NCBI RefSeq assembly: GCF_900102685.1
Contig: NZ_FMZA01000018.1
Coordinates: forward strand, 1-64,000
Origin: Melghirimyces thermohalophilus
GTDB taxonomy: Bacteria; Bacillota; Bacilli; Thermoactinomycetales; DSM-45169
Direction: 5' to 3'
DNA: 64,000 bases
Shown: piece after piece, positions 1 through 9,417 of the stretch
How positions within the stretch are numbered: position 1 is the first letter of the stretch
How the letters are laid out: each line of letters starts with the position of its first letter
Notes under the pieces: model-generated
Told to the model about the DNA's origin: nothing
The model's database searches: none
The model's input: the letters and a program-made list of their open reading frames with translations, nothing else
Program-made: the position numbers and the translations under genes

Positions 1-117
1 ATTTCCCACTGGCTAGACCAGGTAAGACCCCTTGTAGATGACAAGGTAGATCGGTCCGAGGTGTAAGCGTGGCAACACGTTCAGCTGACGGATACGAATC
101 GGTCGAGGACTTCTCCT
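1..117 (+). rRNA. 23S ribosomal RNA, 3' end (partial)
   Basis: The first ~117 bases match the conserved 3' terminus of bacterial 23S rRNA, including the GAGCTGACRGATAC-like and TCGAGGACTT-like blocks near the end. The gene enters from outside the window, so only domain VI remains. The exact 3' end is estimated by analogy with Bacillus. 5S rRNA follows about 70 bases later, the usual 23S-5S order. Confidence 0.93.
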
Positions 118-189
118 GAGTCGCTTCGACTGGTGGCAGGTTCTCATTCCGCATCCGGTTTTCAGGGTGCAACCCTGAATGATATAGGG

Positions 190-306
<117 letters not shown>

Positions 307-311
307 AACAG

Positions 312-362
312 AAACCACCCTCCTTCGATCCACAACGGATCGGGGAGGGTGGTTTTTCTTTT
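312..362 (+). terminator. Rho-independent terminator of the rRNA operon
   Basis: The arms AACCACCCTCC and GGAGGGTGGTT form a long stem followed by TTTTCTTTT, immediately after 5S rRNA. Confidence 0.93.
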
Positions 363-767
363 GGAGATGGACACCCTCTGGGTGTTTCGGTATGGGACGA
401 GCTTGCGATCGCATAGTGTATTAGTACTAACCTGTCTCTGAAAAGGAGGAAGATAAAAAAACCACCGATCGCCATTTGTCCATGGCAGAAGGAAATCATC
501 TCCTGATGACGTATACTTATATGATGCTGTAATGGTCTTTCCAAGGGGGATTGAGGGGGAATTCATCAGCAATTGGCTGTGATTGGTGGATGAACAGGCT
601 TTTATTCTATGATATAATACTCTAGGGGGGTCAACAGGACGTTTGCCGCTGTCATATGTTGGTTACTAAGCTTGATGACTTTTGTAAACGCTGCCAAATT
701 TGCGAAAGGTTATCAGAACACGCAATATTCTGATGATAATCCCGAAGAATAGGCAGGTGGTTTGAAT
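363..767 (+). promoter_or_regulatory. Intergenic region with likely promoter of the symporter gene
   Basis: No gene is seen in this ~400-base stretch. A TGAACA (591-596) and TATAAT (613-618) pair with 16-base spacing is a plausible sigma-A promoter for the symporter, giving a leader of about 140 bases. A small ACACCC/GGGTGT hairpin lies near 369-383. Confidence 0.55.
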
Positions 768-2009
768 ATGAAGCTGACAACGAAGACCTTATTGGGGATT
801 GTTCTCGGTCTTATCGTGGGCGTTATTTTACACGTCTATTTCCCCACCGTCTTTAAACCCTTAAACGATTGGCTCTTTGCTCCAGTCGGAGATCTCTTCA
901 TTAAAGCGATCAAGATGATCGTGGTCCCGCTAGTATTCTTCTCGATCGCGATGGGAGCAGCGGGGATTGCCAACCCTAAAAAATTGGGCCGCGTCGGGGG
1001 CAAGACGGTGCTTCTGTATCTGGTCACCACGGCCATCGCCATTTCTATTGCCCTGTTGCTGGCTAACGTGTTCTCCCCTGGTGAAGGGGTTGATGTACCG
1101 ACTCCCGGAGAAACGGATATTGAAACCGCTCCGCCGGTGAAAGAAACTTTGATGAATATCATCCCGGAAAACCCGGTGCAGGCCCTGGCTGAAGGAGAAA
1201 TGCTGCAGATTATTTTCTTTGCGCTCACCTTCGGGATTGGGATGGCTTTCCTCGGCGACAAGGTGCAGCGGGTTCGCGAATTTGTGGAACAAGCCAATGA
1301 AGTCATGATGCATCTGGTTCATATGCTGATGCGTGTGGTGCCCTATGCTGCCTTCGCCCTGATGGCCAAAGCCATCGGTGAAGCCGGTATCGACATGATC
1401 GGATCGATGGCTGTATATATGATTACCCTGTTGTTGGCCCTGGTGGTCCATGCTGCCCTCACCTACGGTCTTTTCTTAAAATTTGTGGCTAAGATAAGTC
1501 CGATCAAATTTTTCAAGACGATGTTTCCGGCGATGGAGGTGGCCTTTACCACCAGTTCCAGCGCCGCCACCCTGCCGGTGACGATGCAGCAGGTGGAAAA
1601 GGGACTCCAAGTGCCGCGGAGTGTCACCAGCTTTGTTCTTCCGCTGGGAGCAACCATCAACATGGACGGGACCTCGATCATGCAGGGGGTTGCATCCATC
1701 TTTATCGCCCAGGTGTACGGGATCGATCTTAGCATTATGCAACAATTGCTGATCATCCTGACCGCCACCTTGGCTTCCATCGGAACGGCCGCGGTGCCCT
1801 CCGCCGGAATCGTGATGCTGACCATCGTCTTCCCGACGGTGGGCTTGCCGCTGGAAGGTCTCGGCATCATTTTGGGTGTCGACCGGCTGCTCGATATGAG
1901 CCGCACGGCGATTAACATTGCTGGCGATGCGATGGTTGCCACCTGCGTCGCAAAATCGGAAGGCGAAGAGATCGAAGTGGACGAAAATGCCGGTATCCAA
2001 TCCGCTTAA
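768..2009 (+). CDS. Dicarboxylate/amino acid:cation symporter (DAACS family, GltP/GltT-like)
   Basis: This is a 413-residue polytopic membrane protein of the DAACS family, which imports glutamate, aspartate or C4-dicarboxylates with Na+ or H+. Diagnostic motifs are the serine-rich re-entrant loop TTSSSAATLP and the substrate/cation motif NMDGTS, followed by the family's C-terminal DRLLDMSRTAIN block. Length is typical. ATG 768 is preferred over TTG 762 because AGGTGG ends 7 bases before it. It is monocistronic: its own promoter lies upstream and a strong terminator follows. The acidic loop near residues 105-125 (EGVDVPTPGETDIETAPP) probably lies outside the membrane. Glutamate cannot be separated from dicarboxylate specificity by eye. 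Confidence 0.93.
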   Translation: MKLTTKTLLGIVLGLIVGVILHVYFPTVFKPLNDWLFAPVGDLFIKAIKMIVVPLVFFSIAMGAAGIANPKKLGRVGGKTVLLYLVTTAIAISIALLLANVFSPGEGVDVPTPGETDIETAPPVKETLMNIIPENPVQALAEGEMLQIIFFALTFGIGMAFLGDKVQRVREFVEQANEVMMHLVHMLMRVVPYAAFALMAKAIGEAGIDMIGSMAVYMITLLLALVVHAALTYGLFLKFVAKISPIKFFKTMFPAMEVAFTTSSSAATLPVTMQQVEKGLQVPRSVTSFVLPLGATINMDGTSIMQGVASIFIAQVYGIDLSIMQQLLIILTATLASIGTAAVPSAGIVMLTIVFPTVGLPLEGLGIILGVDRLLDMSRTAINIAGDAMVATCVAKSEGEEIEVDENAGIQSA

Positions 2010-2025
2010 TCAAATATGCACAACA

Positions 2026-2058
2026 AACGGTATCCGGAACAACCGGATACCGTTTTCT
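2026..2058 (+). terminator. Terminator after the symporter gene
   Basis: The arms AACGGTATCCGG and CCGGATACCGTT form a perfect 12-bp stem with a 5-base loop, followed by TTCTATT. Confidence 0.9.
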
Positions 2059-2068
2059 ATTCCCGTTG

Positions 2069-2145
2069 GTACCAAGCGAGACCGGGAGCGGCGCGCCCCA
2101 GGTGAGACTTGTGCTAGAAAGTACAAAGCGAGACCGGGAAGTGGG
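2069..2145. repeat. Dispersed intergenic repeat, copy 1
   Basis: The block AAGCGAGACCGGGAGCGG...GAGACTTGTGCT...AAAGTACAAAGCGAGACCGG recurs near-identically at 60702-60790. AAGCGAGACCGG occurs twice within the copy, about 52 bases apart. It lies between the symporter terminator and the PurBoxes, where no coding sequence is expected. Confidence 0.8.
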
Positions 2146-2188
2146 ATGCTGTATGCAGTTTCCCGTATTGAGGATCGACTTTATCACT

Positions 2189-2233
2189 AAATACGAACAT
2201 CGCTATTTGTATAGACTGGTAACGTTCGGATTT
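2189..2233 (+). promoter_or_regulatory. Paired convergent PurBoxes (PurR operator)
   Basis: Box 1, AAATACGAACATC (2189-2201), and box 2, which reads AAATCCGAACGTT on the minus strand (2221-2233), both fit the PurR consensus with its CGAAC core. They face each other with 19 bases between them (about 17 if counted as 14-mers), as in the B. subtilis pur operon. Box 2 ends 2 bases before the -35. In Bacillus, PRPP relieves PurR repression. Confidence 0.82.
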
Positions 2234-2235
2234 TG

Positions 2236-2264
2236 TTGACTGCCCTTTTTCAGGCTGTTACAAT
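2236..2264 (+). promoter_or_regulatory. Sigma-A promoter of the pur operon
   Basis: TTGACT (2236-2241) and TACAAT (2259-2264) are 17 bases apart, directly downstream of the PurBoxes and upstream of the guanine riboswitch. Confidence 0.88.
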
Positions 2265-2292
2265 GAAATTGAAATTGAATCAATGAATGACG

Positions 2293-2370
2293 GCATTCTC
2301 ATATATGCCCGGGAATAGGGCTCGGGCGTTTCTACCCGGGGACCATAAATCCCTGGACTATGGGAAATGC
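2293..2370 (+). ncRNA. Purine riboswitch (guanine/hypoxanthine type)
   Basis: The core blocks GTTTCTACC, ACCATAAAT and GACTATG match the G-box aptamer (xpt class). P1 pairs GCATT...CTCAT with the ATGGG...AATGC side, P2 pairs GCCCG with CGGGC, and P3 encloses the ACCATAAAT loop. The specificity base equivalent to xpt position 74 is C (2358), which predicts guanine or hypoxanthine, not adenine. It lies in the leader of purE. Confidence 0.93.
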
Positions 2371-2389
2371 TTTCCGTATGCGGATTTTT

Positions 2390-2434
2390 GCCCGGGCGGG
2401 AGGCGTTCCCTGTGAACCCCGTTCGGGCTGTTTA
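2390..2434 (+). terminator. Riboswitch-controlled terminator hairpin in the pur leader
   Basis: GCCCGGGCGGG (2390-2400) pairs with CCCGTTCGGGC (2418-2428) over 11 bp, two of them G-T wobbles, followed by TGTTTA. The U-tract is weak. It is the likely expression platform, with purine binding favouring this hairpin. The competing antiterminator was not worked out. Confidence 0.65.
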
Positions 2435-2483
2435 CGTTCGGGAAAGAACAGGGATGGTATAGATAGAAAATGGAGGGACGAAC

Positions 2484-2978
2484 ATGGCGGAATCGAAGGT
2501 GGGCGTGATCATGGGCAGCCAGTCCGACTGGCCGACCATGCAGAAAGCGTGTGGAGTGTTGGAGGAATTGGAGGTTCCTTATGAAAAGCGGGTGGTTTCC
2601 GCTCATCGAACCCCCGATGAGATGTTTCGCTATGCGGAGACGGCCGGTGAGAGAGGCCTCGATGTTATCATCGCCGGGGCAGGGGGAGCTGCCCATTTGC
2701 CGGGGATGGTAGCGGCAAAGACGGTGTTGCCAGTTATCGGGGTTCCGATCAAATCCTCTACCTTAAACGGCCTGGATTCTCTGTTGTCGATCGTTCAAAT
2801 GCCCGGCGGCGTTCCGGTGGCGACGGTCTCTATCGGAAACGCCGGTGCAGTCAATGCTGGGTTGTTGGCTGCGGAAATAGTGGGTATCAAAGACGCGGAT
2901 CTTCGCAGCCGGCTTCAGCAACGGAGGGAAGCGATTCGTCAGCGCGTCGTGGAACATGCAGAGTTAAATGAGGAGTGA
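2484..2978 (+). CDS. purE: N5-carboxyaminoimidazole ribonucleotide mutase PurE
   Basis: PurE converts N5-CAIR to CAIR in de novo purine synthesis. The 164-residue protein shows the family signature: GSQSDWPTM near the N-terminus, SAHRTPD for ribonucleotide binding, and the [14 protein letters not shown] loop. Length is typical of class I PurE. The ATG follows GGAGGG by 7 bases. It is the first gene of the pur operon and purK follows after 3 bases, so the pair carry out the two-step bacterial CAIR route. Confidence 0.98.
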   Translation: MAESKVGVIMGSQSDWPTMQKACGVLEELEVPYEKRVVSAHRTPDEMFRYAETAGERGLDVIIAGAGGAAHLPGMVAAKTVLPVIGVPIKSSTLNGLDSLLSIVQMPGGVPVATVSIGNAGAVNAGLLAAEIVGIKDADLRSRLQQRREAIRQRVVEHAELNEE

Positions 2979-2981
2979 GCA

Positions 2982-4148
2982 ATGAGCAAGGCGATGGAAG
3001 GGAAAAAGAAACAGACGATCTTGCCCGGTGCCACGATCGGGATACTGGGTGGCGGGCAATTGGGGCGGATGATCGCTCTTGAAGGAAAGAAGATGGGATA
3101 TCGGTTTGTCACCCTGGATCCGGCACCGGACTGTCCGGGAAGTCAAACGGCGGATCGTCACATCACCGCTGCTTTTGATGACCTGGAAGCGGCTCGGCTG
3201 CTGGCTGAAGAAGCTGATCTGATCACCTACGAATTTGAAAATGTGGACGATTCGGTCGTTTGCGCTCTAGAAAACTCCGCCAATTTCCCTCAAGGCAGCC
3301 ACCTGTTACGGCACACCCGTCATCGCATTCGGGAAAAGAAAGCTTTGGAAGCGGCGGGGGTCCCCGTTGCCCCTTACCGTGCGGTGTACAGTCGAGCTGA
3401 TTTACATGAAGCGGTTCAGGCGCTGGGCTTCCCCTGTCTGCTAAAAACGGCCACCGGGGGTTACGATGGAAAGGGGCAGCAGGTGTTCCGTTCTCAGGCA
3501 GAGGTGGAGGCCAATCTGGAGCTGGAGACGGGTAGGGAATATGTTCTGGAACAGTGGGTCCCCTTTGACAAAGAAATCTCTGTGGTGGCTGCACGCAGCG
3601 TTTATGGTGAGGTGGCCACCTACCCTCCGGCTTGGAATATACACCGTCACCAGATTCTTCACCAGTCGATTGTACCAGCTCCGGTAGAGGAGACGGTGTT
3701 GGAACGGGCGGAGGCACTGGCGCGGCAGGTTGCGGAACAATTGGATGTGGCGGGGTTGATCGCCGTCGAGATGTTTCTGCTTCAGGACGGGACCATGTGG
3801 GTCAATGAATTGGCTCCTCGGCCCCACAACTCGGGCCATTACAGTTACGACGCCTGTGTCACCTCCCAGTTTGAGCAGCACCTGCGGGCCTTGTGCGGCC
3901 TTCCGCTTGGTTCCCCCCGACTGTTGACCCCGGCGGTGATGGTCAACATCCTGGGGGAGGATACGGGGTGGCTGTTCGACGCCATGAGGGCATTTTCCTC
4001 TAACGTAAAAGTCCATTGGTATGGAAAAGAGGAAAGCCGCCCCGGACGAAAAATGGGCCATGTGACCGTGTTGGCTCCCGATGTAAACCAGGCACTGGAC
4101 ACGGTGAAACAATGGAAAAAAACAGCTGAAATTGGACAGAGGGGTTGA
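2982..4148 (+). CDS. purK: N5-carboxyaminoimidazole ribonucleotide synthase PurK
   Basis: PurK is an ATP-grasp enzyme making N5-CAIR from AIR, bicarbonate and ATP. At 388 residues it has the nucleotide-binding start IGILGGGQLGRM, the loop TATGGYDGKGQQ, and the metal/phosphate motifs VEMF and NELAPRPHNSGHY. It lies 3 bases after purE and 9 before purB. Residues 1-15 (MSKAMEGKKKQTILPG) are a short polar extension before the conserved fold. Confidence 0.97.
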   Translation: MSKAMEGKKKQTILPGATIGILGGGQLGRMIALEGKKMGYRFVTLDPAPDCPGSQTADRHITAAFDDLEAARLLAEEADLITYEFENVDDSVVCALENSANFPQGSHLLRHTRHRIREKKALEAAGVPVAPYRAVYSRADLHEAVQALGFPCLLKTATGGYDGKGQQVFRSQAEVEANLELETGREYVLEQWVPFDKEISVVAARSVYGEVATYPPAWNIHRHQILHQSIVPAPVEETVLERAEALARQVAEQLDVAGLIAVEMFLLQDGTMWVNELAPRPHNSGHYSYDACVTSQFEQHLRALCGLPLGSPRLLTPAVMVNILGEDTGWLFDAMRAFSSNVKVHWYGKEESRPGRKMGHVTVLAPDVNQALDTVKQWKKTAEIGQRG

Positions 4149-4157
4149 AGGAAAAAG

Positions 4158-5453
4158 ATGATCGAACGATATACCCGACCGGAAATGGGATCGATTTGGA
4201 CCCATGAAAATCGTTATCGCGCCTGGCTGGAAGTGGAAATCCTCGCCTGTGAAGCCTGGGCGGAGCTGGGCGTGATTCCCGGAGAGGACGTGAAAAAAAT
4301 CCGGGAACATGCCCGGATCGATGTGGACCGCATTTTGGAGATCGAGCAGGAGACGCGCCACGATGTGGTCGCCTTTACCCGGGCGGTGGCGGAGACATTG
4401 GGGCCGGAATCCAAGTGGGTTCATTACGGCCTTACCTCCACTGACGTGGTCGATACAGCGCTCTCGTACCTGCTCCGGCAGGCCAACGAGATCCTGTTAA
4501 AAGATGTGGATCGGTTCCTGGAGGTCTTAAGACAGAAGGCCTTGGAATACAAAGATACGGTGATGATGGGGAGAACGCACGGGGTGCACGCGGAGCCTAC
4601 CACCTTCGGACTGAAAATGGCTTTGTGGTACGCCGAAATGAAGCGGAACCGGGAGCGTCTGGTGCAGGCGGCAGATACGGTGGCCTACGGGAAGATTTCC
4701 GGTGCTGTCGGCACCTACGCCAACATCGATCCCTTTGTGGAAGATTACGTCTGTAAGAAACTGGGACTGAAGCCGGCGCCGGTCTCCACTCAGACCCTGC
4801 AAAGGGATCGGCACGCGGAATATATGTCGGCCCTGACTCTCATCGCCACCTCGCTGGAGAAATTTGCCGTGGAAATCCGGGGGCTGCAAAAGAGCGAGAC
4901 CCGGGAGGTGGAAGAAGCCTTCGGTAAAGGGCAAAAAGGCTCCTCAGCCATGCCTCATAAGCGGAACCCCGTCGGCTCCGAAAACATCACCGGACTTTCC
5001 CGGGTGGTGCGGGGACATCTGGTAACCGCGCTGGAAAATGTGGCCTTGTGGCATGAACGAGATATTTCCCACTCCTCGGCGGAGCGAGTGATCCTCCCGG
5101 ATACCACTATCCTGCTCAACTATATGTTGAACCGGTTTGCCGGTATCGTGGAAAACTTGAGGGTGTTCCCGGAAAACATGAAGCGGAATATGGAACGGAC
5201 CTATGGGTTGATTTACTCCCAACGGGTACTGCTCAGCCTGATCGACAAAGGACTGAAACGGGAAACAGCCTATGACCGGGTGCAGAAGCTGGCCATGCAA
5301 GCTTGGGAGGAGGCGAAGTCCTTCCGGGGGCTGGTAGAACAGGATGAAACCATCATGTCCACACTAACTCCGGAAGAAATCGAGGATGCCTTTGACTATC
5401 GCTATCACTTGAAACGGGTAGATGAGATCTTCCATCGGCTGGAGCTCTTGTAA
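4158..5453 (+). CDS. purB: Adenylosuccinate lyase PurB
   Basis: PurB acts twice in purine synthesis, cleaving SAICAR to AICAR and adenylosuccinate to AMP with release of fumarate. The 431-residue protein carries the fumarase/aspartase superfamily signature [11 protein letters not shown] on the flexible catalytic loop, the TSTDVVDTA substrate motif and [14 protein letters not shown] with the catalytic histidine. Length matches Bacillus PurB. The ATG follows GAAGGAAAAAG. It sits between purK and purC in the standard Bacillus order. Confidence 0.98.
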   Translation: MIERYTRPEMGSIWTHENRYRAWLEVEILACEAWAELGVIPGEDVKKIREHARIDVDRILEIEQETRHDVVAFTRAVAETLGPESKWVHYGLTSTDVVDTALSYLLRQANEILLKDVDRFLEVLRQKALEYKDTVMMGRTHGVHAEPTTFGLKMALWYAEMKRNRERLVQAADTVAYGKISGAVGTYANIDPFVEDYVCKKLGLKPAPVSTQTLQRDRHAEYMSALTLIATSLEKFAVEIRGLQKSETREVEEAFGKGQKGSSAMPHKRNPVGSENITGLSRVVRGHLVTALENVALWHERDISHSSAERVILPDTTILLNYMLNRFAGIVENLRVFPENMKRNMERTYGLIYSQRVLLSLIDKGLKRETAYDRVQKLAMQAWEEAKSFRGLVEQDETIMSTLTPEEIEDAFDYRYHLKRVDEIFHRLELL

Positions 5454-5494
5454 CAGTGGGCAGGGAGAAAATGACAGAGGAAGGGGAAACCGTG

Positions 5495-6214
5495 ATGAGC
5501 GAGTCTTCCTTTTTATACGAAGGGAAAGCCAAAAAAATCTACCCAACCGATGACCCGAACGTGGTCCGGGTGGAGTACAAAGATGATGCCACCGCCTTTA
5601 ACGGGGAGAAAAAAGGTTCGGTTCCCGGGAAGGGAGAGCTGAACAACCGAATCAGCGCCCTCCTTTTCACTTACCTGGGGAAGCGAGGCATTCCCCACCA
5701 CTTTATCCGCACCCTGTCTGCCACGGAGCAGCTGGTGAAGCGGGTCAACATTCTCCCGGTGGAGGTGGTGGTCCGAAATCGGGTGGCCGGCTCTTTAGCC
5801 CGGCGGCTGGGATTGAAGGAAGGGAGCCTGTGTCCCTCGCCTCTGGTGGAGTTTTACTATAAAAATGACGAACGGGGTGATCCCTTAATTACGGAGGATC
5901 ACATCGCGCTGATGGAGCTGGCCTCCCGGGAGCAGATCCGGCAGATGCGGGAGCGTGCGCTCCAGGTGAATGAGCTCCTGATCGAGCTGATGACAGAAAA
6001 GGGTGTCGATCTCATCGATTTCAAATTGGAATTTGGACAGGACGAGAACGGGAAGCTGCTCCTAGCCGATGAGATTTCTCCAGACACCTGCCGCTTCTGG
6101 GATCGGGGCACGGGAAAGAAACTGGATAAAGATCGTTTTCGCCACAGTTTGGGAGGCGTGGAGGATGCCTACTATGAAATCTGGACCCGTTTGGGAGGGG
6201 AAGACCGTGTATAA
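5495..6214 (+). CDS. purC: SAICAR synthase PurC
   Basis: PurC joins CAIR and aspartate using ATP to form SAICAR. The protein starts MSESSFLYEGKAKKIY and contains the family motifs FNGEKKG, PVEVVVRNR and DFKLEFG, with LADEISPDTCRFWD near the end. The frame is open from GTG 5456 and also has ATG 5471. ATG 5495 was chosen because AAGGGG precedes it by 8 bases and it gives 239 residues, the usual family length. The 3' end overlaps purS by 8 bases, suggesting translational coupling. Confidence 0.95.
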   Translation: MSESSFLYEGKAKKIYPTDDPNVVRVEYKDDATAFNGEKKGSVPGKGELNNRISALLFTYLGKRGIPHHFIRTLSATEQLVKRVNILPVEVVVRNRVAGSLARRLGLKEGSLCPSPLVEFYYKNDERGDPLITEDHIALMELASREQIRQMRERALQVNELLIELMTEKGVDLIDFKLEFGQDENGKLLLADEISPDTCRFWDRGTGKKLDKDRFRHSLGGVEDAYYEIWTRLGGEDRV

Positions 6215-6458
6215 GGCGACGATTACTGTTCGTCTCAAAGAGAGCGTATTGGATCCGCAGGGAAGCGCCGTTCAAGGATCGCTCCATTCTCTCGGTTATG
6301 AAGAAGTGCGTCAGGTTCGCATCGGAAAGACGATGGAAGTCTGGTTGGAGACGGCCGATTTCCAGGAAGCGAGTGACCGGGTGGATGCCATGTGCCGGAA
6401 GCTTTTAGCCAATCCGGTGATCGAGGATTATGAATTTCGTCTGGAGAAAGGGGCTTAA
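6207..6458 (+). CDS. purS: FGAM synthase subunit PurS
   Basis: PurS is the small structural subunit of the three-part PurS-PurQ-PurL FGAM synthetase of Gram-positive bacteria, helping ammonia transfer from PurQ to PurL. The 83-residue product begins (GTG)YKATITVRLKESVLDPQG and contains the conserved LLANPVIEDYEF ending. The GTG lies in the last codons of purC, and purQ starts 3 bases after the stop. The same frame is open much further upstream, inside purC, but similarity begins at the GTG. Confidence 0.95.
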   Translation: MYKATITVRLKESVLDPQGSAVQGSLHSLGYEEVRQVRIGKTMEVWLETADFQEASDRVDAMCRKLLANPVIEDYEFRLEKGA

Positions 6459-6461
6459 ATC

Positions 6462-7145
6462 ATGCGCTTTGCCGTTCCGGTCTTTCCCGGTTCCAATTGT
6501 GATCAAGATTGTGCCAAAGCGGTGCGGGAGGTTTTGGAACGCCCCGCGGATTTGGTCTGGTATACCGAAGACAGCCTGGATAACTATGACGCCATCATCC
6601 TTCCCGGTGGATTTTCCTACGGGGATTACCTGCGGACGGGCGCGCTGGCCCGATTTTCTCCGGTGATGGAAGCCGTGGCTGAGGCGGCGGAAAAAGGGAA
6701 GCTGGTACTCGGCATCTGCAACGGTTTTCAGGTATTGCTGGAAGCCGGGTTGCTGCCGGGGGCGATGCGAGTAAACGATCACCTTCAGTTCCGCTGTTCC
6801 ATCCAGACACTTCAGGTGGAGAACAACAGCTTGCCCTTTACCGCTTGCTATAAACAAGGAGAAATCATCCGTCTTCCCATCGCTCACGGCGAAGGTAATT
6901 ATTATTGTGATGATCAAACGTTGCAGGAACTGGAAGATCGGGGGCAAATCGCCTTTCGATACCACGGAGAGAATCCCAATGGGTCGGTGGCCGGCATTGC
7001 CGGCATCGTCAACCGGCGTGGGAATGTGCTCGGGTTGATGCCCCATCCGGAACGGGCGATCCATGACTGGATGGGGTCCCGGGACGGGGCCCGTCTGTTC
7101 CGGTCGATGCTGCAATACTGGGAGGGGATGTACGGTGCAGCCTGA
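6462..7145 (+). CDS. purQ: FGAM synthase glutaminase subunit PurQ
   Basis: PurQ is the class I glutamine amidotransferase subunit that supplies ammonia to PurL. The 227-residue protein starts [16 protein letters not shown] and has the nucleophile elbow LGICNGFQ with its catalytic Cys. The His-x-Glu pair is in MPHPERA near residue 195. [13 protein letters not shown] is a further family signature. It overlaps purL by 11 bases. Confidence 0.98.
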   Translation: MRFAVPVFPGSNCDQDCAKAVREVLERPADLVWYTEDSLDNYDAIILPGGFSYGDYLRTGALARFSPVMEAVAEAAEKGKLVLGICNGFQVLLEAGLLPGAMRVNDHLQFRCSIQTLQVENNSLPFTACYKQGEIIRLPIAHGEGNYYCDDQTLQELEDRGQIAFRYHGENPNGSVAGIAGIVNRRGNVLGLMPHPERAIHDWMGSRDGARLFRSMLQYWEGMYGAA

Positions 7146-9417
7146 ACAAAAGACAGATTCGGTGATGCAACGGGCTTCGGAAAAAGAGCCGACTCCGGAG
7201 ATGATTCGGGACCAGGAGCTGTTCCGGGAGGTGGGGCTCTCTCTCGAGGAATTTAAGATGATCACTCATTATCTGGGCCGTCTCCCCAATTGGACAGAAC
7301 TGGGGATCTACAGTGTCATGTGGTCGGAACACTGCAGCTACAAAAACTCCAAGCCCCTTCTCAAACGATTTCCGGTGGATGGGCCTCGCGTGGTGCAGGG
7401 GCCGGGGGAAGGGGCCGGCGCCCTTGATATTGGGGACGGGCAAGCAGTGGTGTTTAAGATCGAAAGCCACAACCACCCGAGTGCGGTGGAGCCCTTCCAG
7501 GGGGCAGCCACCGGCGTGGGCGGGATCATCCGCGATGTCTTCTCCATGGGTGCCCGCCCGGTCGCCCTGCTCAACTCCCTGCGTTTTGGGCAACTCCACC
7601 ATCCCCGTGTGCGCTATCTGTTTGAACAGGCGGTGGCGGGGATCGCCCACTACGGCAATGTGATCGGCATCCCCACTGTCGGCGGCGAAGTGGAGTTTGA
7701 CGCCAGTTATGATGGCAATCCCCTGGTTAACGCCATGTGTGTCGGCGTGCTTCCTCAGGAGGAACTGCAGAAAGGAGTGGCCCGGGGGAAGGGAAACCCG
7801 GTGATTTATGTGGGAGCCAGCACCGGCCGGGATGGGATCCACGGAGCCACCTTCGCCTCGGAAGAGTTAGGCGAAGATGCCGAAGAGAAACGTCCTTCCG
7901 TTCAGGTGGGCGATCCTTTCATGGAGAAACTGTTGCTGGAAGCCTGCATGGAGCTAGTTAAAAAGAACATCTTGATCGGGATTCAAGATATGGGAGCTGC
8001 CGGTCTCACCTCTTCCAGCACGGAAATGGCCGCCAAAGGGGAGAGCGGTATGGAGTTGGACCTGGATCAGGTGCCCCAGCGGGAAACGGGGATGACCCCC
8101 TACGAGATCATGCTGTCGGAATCCCAGGAACGGATGCTGTTGGTGGTGGAAGACGGCCGTGAGGGGGAGGTTCAGCAAGTGCTGGACAAGTGGGGGCTTC
8201 AATCTGCGGTCGTCGGCCGGGTCACTGCAGATGGCCGCTACCGGATCCGCCACCGGGGGAACATCGTGGCGGACATCCCTGTCAACACCCTGGTGGATGA
8301 TGCCCCGGTGCAGTACAGAAGCGGGGTGGAACCTGCTTACTACCGGGAAAACGCCGATGTGCAGCCGGAAAAAAGCTTGTCACAGGTCGACCCGGTTGAT
8401 GCGCTGAAGCGGGTGTTGGCCTCGCCCAACGTGGCCAGCAAAGAGTGGGTTTACCGACAATACGACCATATGGTGCGGACCAGCACCGCTGTGCGGCCGG
8501 GCTCTGATGCTGCTGTCGTGGTGCTGGATGGTCTGGATAAAGCGCTGGCCATGTCCACCGATGGTAACAGCCGTTACGTCTACCTGGATCCCCGCGAAGG
8601 CGGAGCTGTCGCCGTCGCCGAAGCGGCGCGCAACGTGGTCTGCTCCGGTGCCCAGCCGCTGGGGATCACCGATTGCCTCAACTTCGGGAGCCCGGAGAAG
8701 CTGGAGGTCTTCTGGCAGCTGGAACAGGCCGTGGATGGAATGAGCGAAGCCTGCCGCCGCCTGGAGACACCAGTCGTGGGAGGCAATGTCAGCCTTTACA
8801 ACGAATCGAAGGGAACGATTCATCCCAGTCCGATCGTAGGCATGGTCGGGTTGGTGGAGAACCGTCGCCATATCACCACCCAATCCTTTAAAAGGGATGG
8901 GGATCGTCTCTTCCTGCTGGGAGAGACGAAGGCCGAATTAGGTGGAAGCGAATTGCAGTCGGTCATCGAAGGGAAAGTGGCGGGACGGCCGCCCCGGGTC
9001 GATCTGGAGGTGGAAGCCAAGCTGCATCAAGGAATCCTGGCCGCCATTCGAAAGGGGTGGGTCTCTTCCGCCCACGATTGCTCTAATGGCGGCGTCGCCG
9101 TCACCTTGGCCGAATCCACCTTCGGCGAGGGCCTGGGAGCAGAGGTGGATGTCACCAGTCCGTGGGACCCCATTGTGTTCCTGTTTAGTGAAAGCCAGTC
9201 CCGGGCGGTGTTGAGCATTCCTCCGCAGCACGGGGACGCTTTCCGCCAGTTGCTGGAAGAAATGGGGGTTCCCTGTGCCGAGATCGGGCGCGTGACCGGG
9301 GATCGACTCACCGTACGCGTTAACGGACAGCAGGTGATCGATACGCCGGTACAGGATCTCCGATCCATCTGGGAAGGGGCGATACCATGCGAGATGAATC
9401 GGTCTTCGACGAATTAA
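7135..9417 (+). CDS. purL: FGAM synthase large subunit PurL
   Basis: PurL is the ATP-dependent synthetase subunit converting FGAR to FGAM with ammonia from PurQ. The product has 760 residues, near the Bacillus length. It shows [43 protein letters not shown] and [10 protein letters not shown], all signatures of the small PurL type. The frame is open upstream into purQ, but GTG 7135 follows GGAGGGG by 7 bases and gives an N-terminus like Bacillus PurL with a slightly longer head. The end overlaps purF by 31 bases. Confidence 0.97.
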   Translation: MQPEQKTDSVMQRASEKEPTPEMIRDQELFREVGLSLEEFKMITHYLGRLPNWTELGIYSVMWSEHCSYKNSKPLLKRFPVDGPRVVQGPGEGAGALDIGDGQAVVFKIESHNHPSAVEPFQGAATGVGGIIRDVFSMGARPVALLNSLRFGQLHHPRVRYLFEQAVAGIAHYGNVIGIPTVGGEVEFDASYDGNPLVNAMCVGVLPQEELQKGVARGKGNPVIYVGASTGRDGIHGATFASEELGEDAEEKRPSVQVGDPFMEKLLLEACMELVKKNILIGIQDMGAAGLTSSSTEMAAKGESGMELDLDQVPQRETGMTPYEIMLSESQERMLLVVEDGREGEVQQVLDKWGLQSAVVGRVTADGRYRIRHRGNIVADIPVNTLVDDAPVQYRSGVEPAYYRENADVQPEKSLSQVDPVDALKRVLASPNVASKEWVYRQYDHMVRTSTAVRPGSDAAVVVLDGLDKALAMSTDGNSRYVYLDPREGGAVAVAEAARNVVCSGAQPLGITDCLNFGSPEKLEVFWQLEQAVDGMSEACRRLETPVVGGNVSLYNESKGTIHPSPIVGMVGLVENRRHITTQSFKRDGDRLFLLGETKAELGGSELQSVIEGKVAGRPPRVDLEVEAKLHQGILAAIRKGWVSSAHDCSNGGVAVTLAESTFGEGLGAEVDVTSPWDPIVFLFSESQSRAVLSIPPQHGDAFRQLLEEMGVPCAEIGRVTGDRLTVRVNGQQVIDTPVQDLRSIWEGAIPCEMNRSSTN

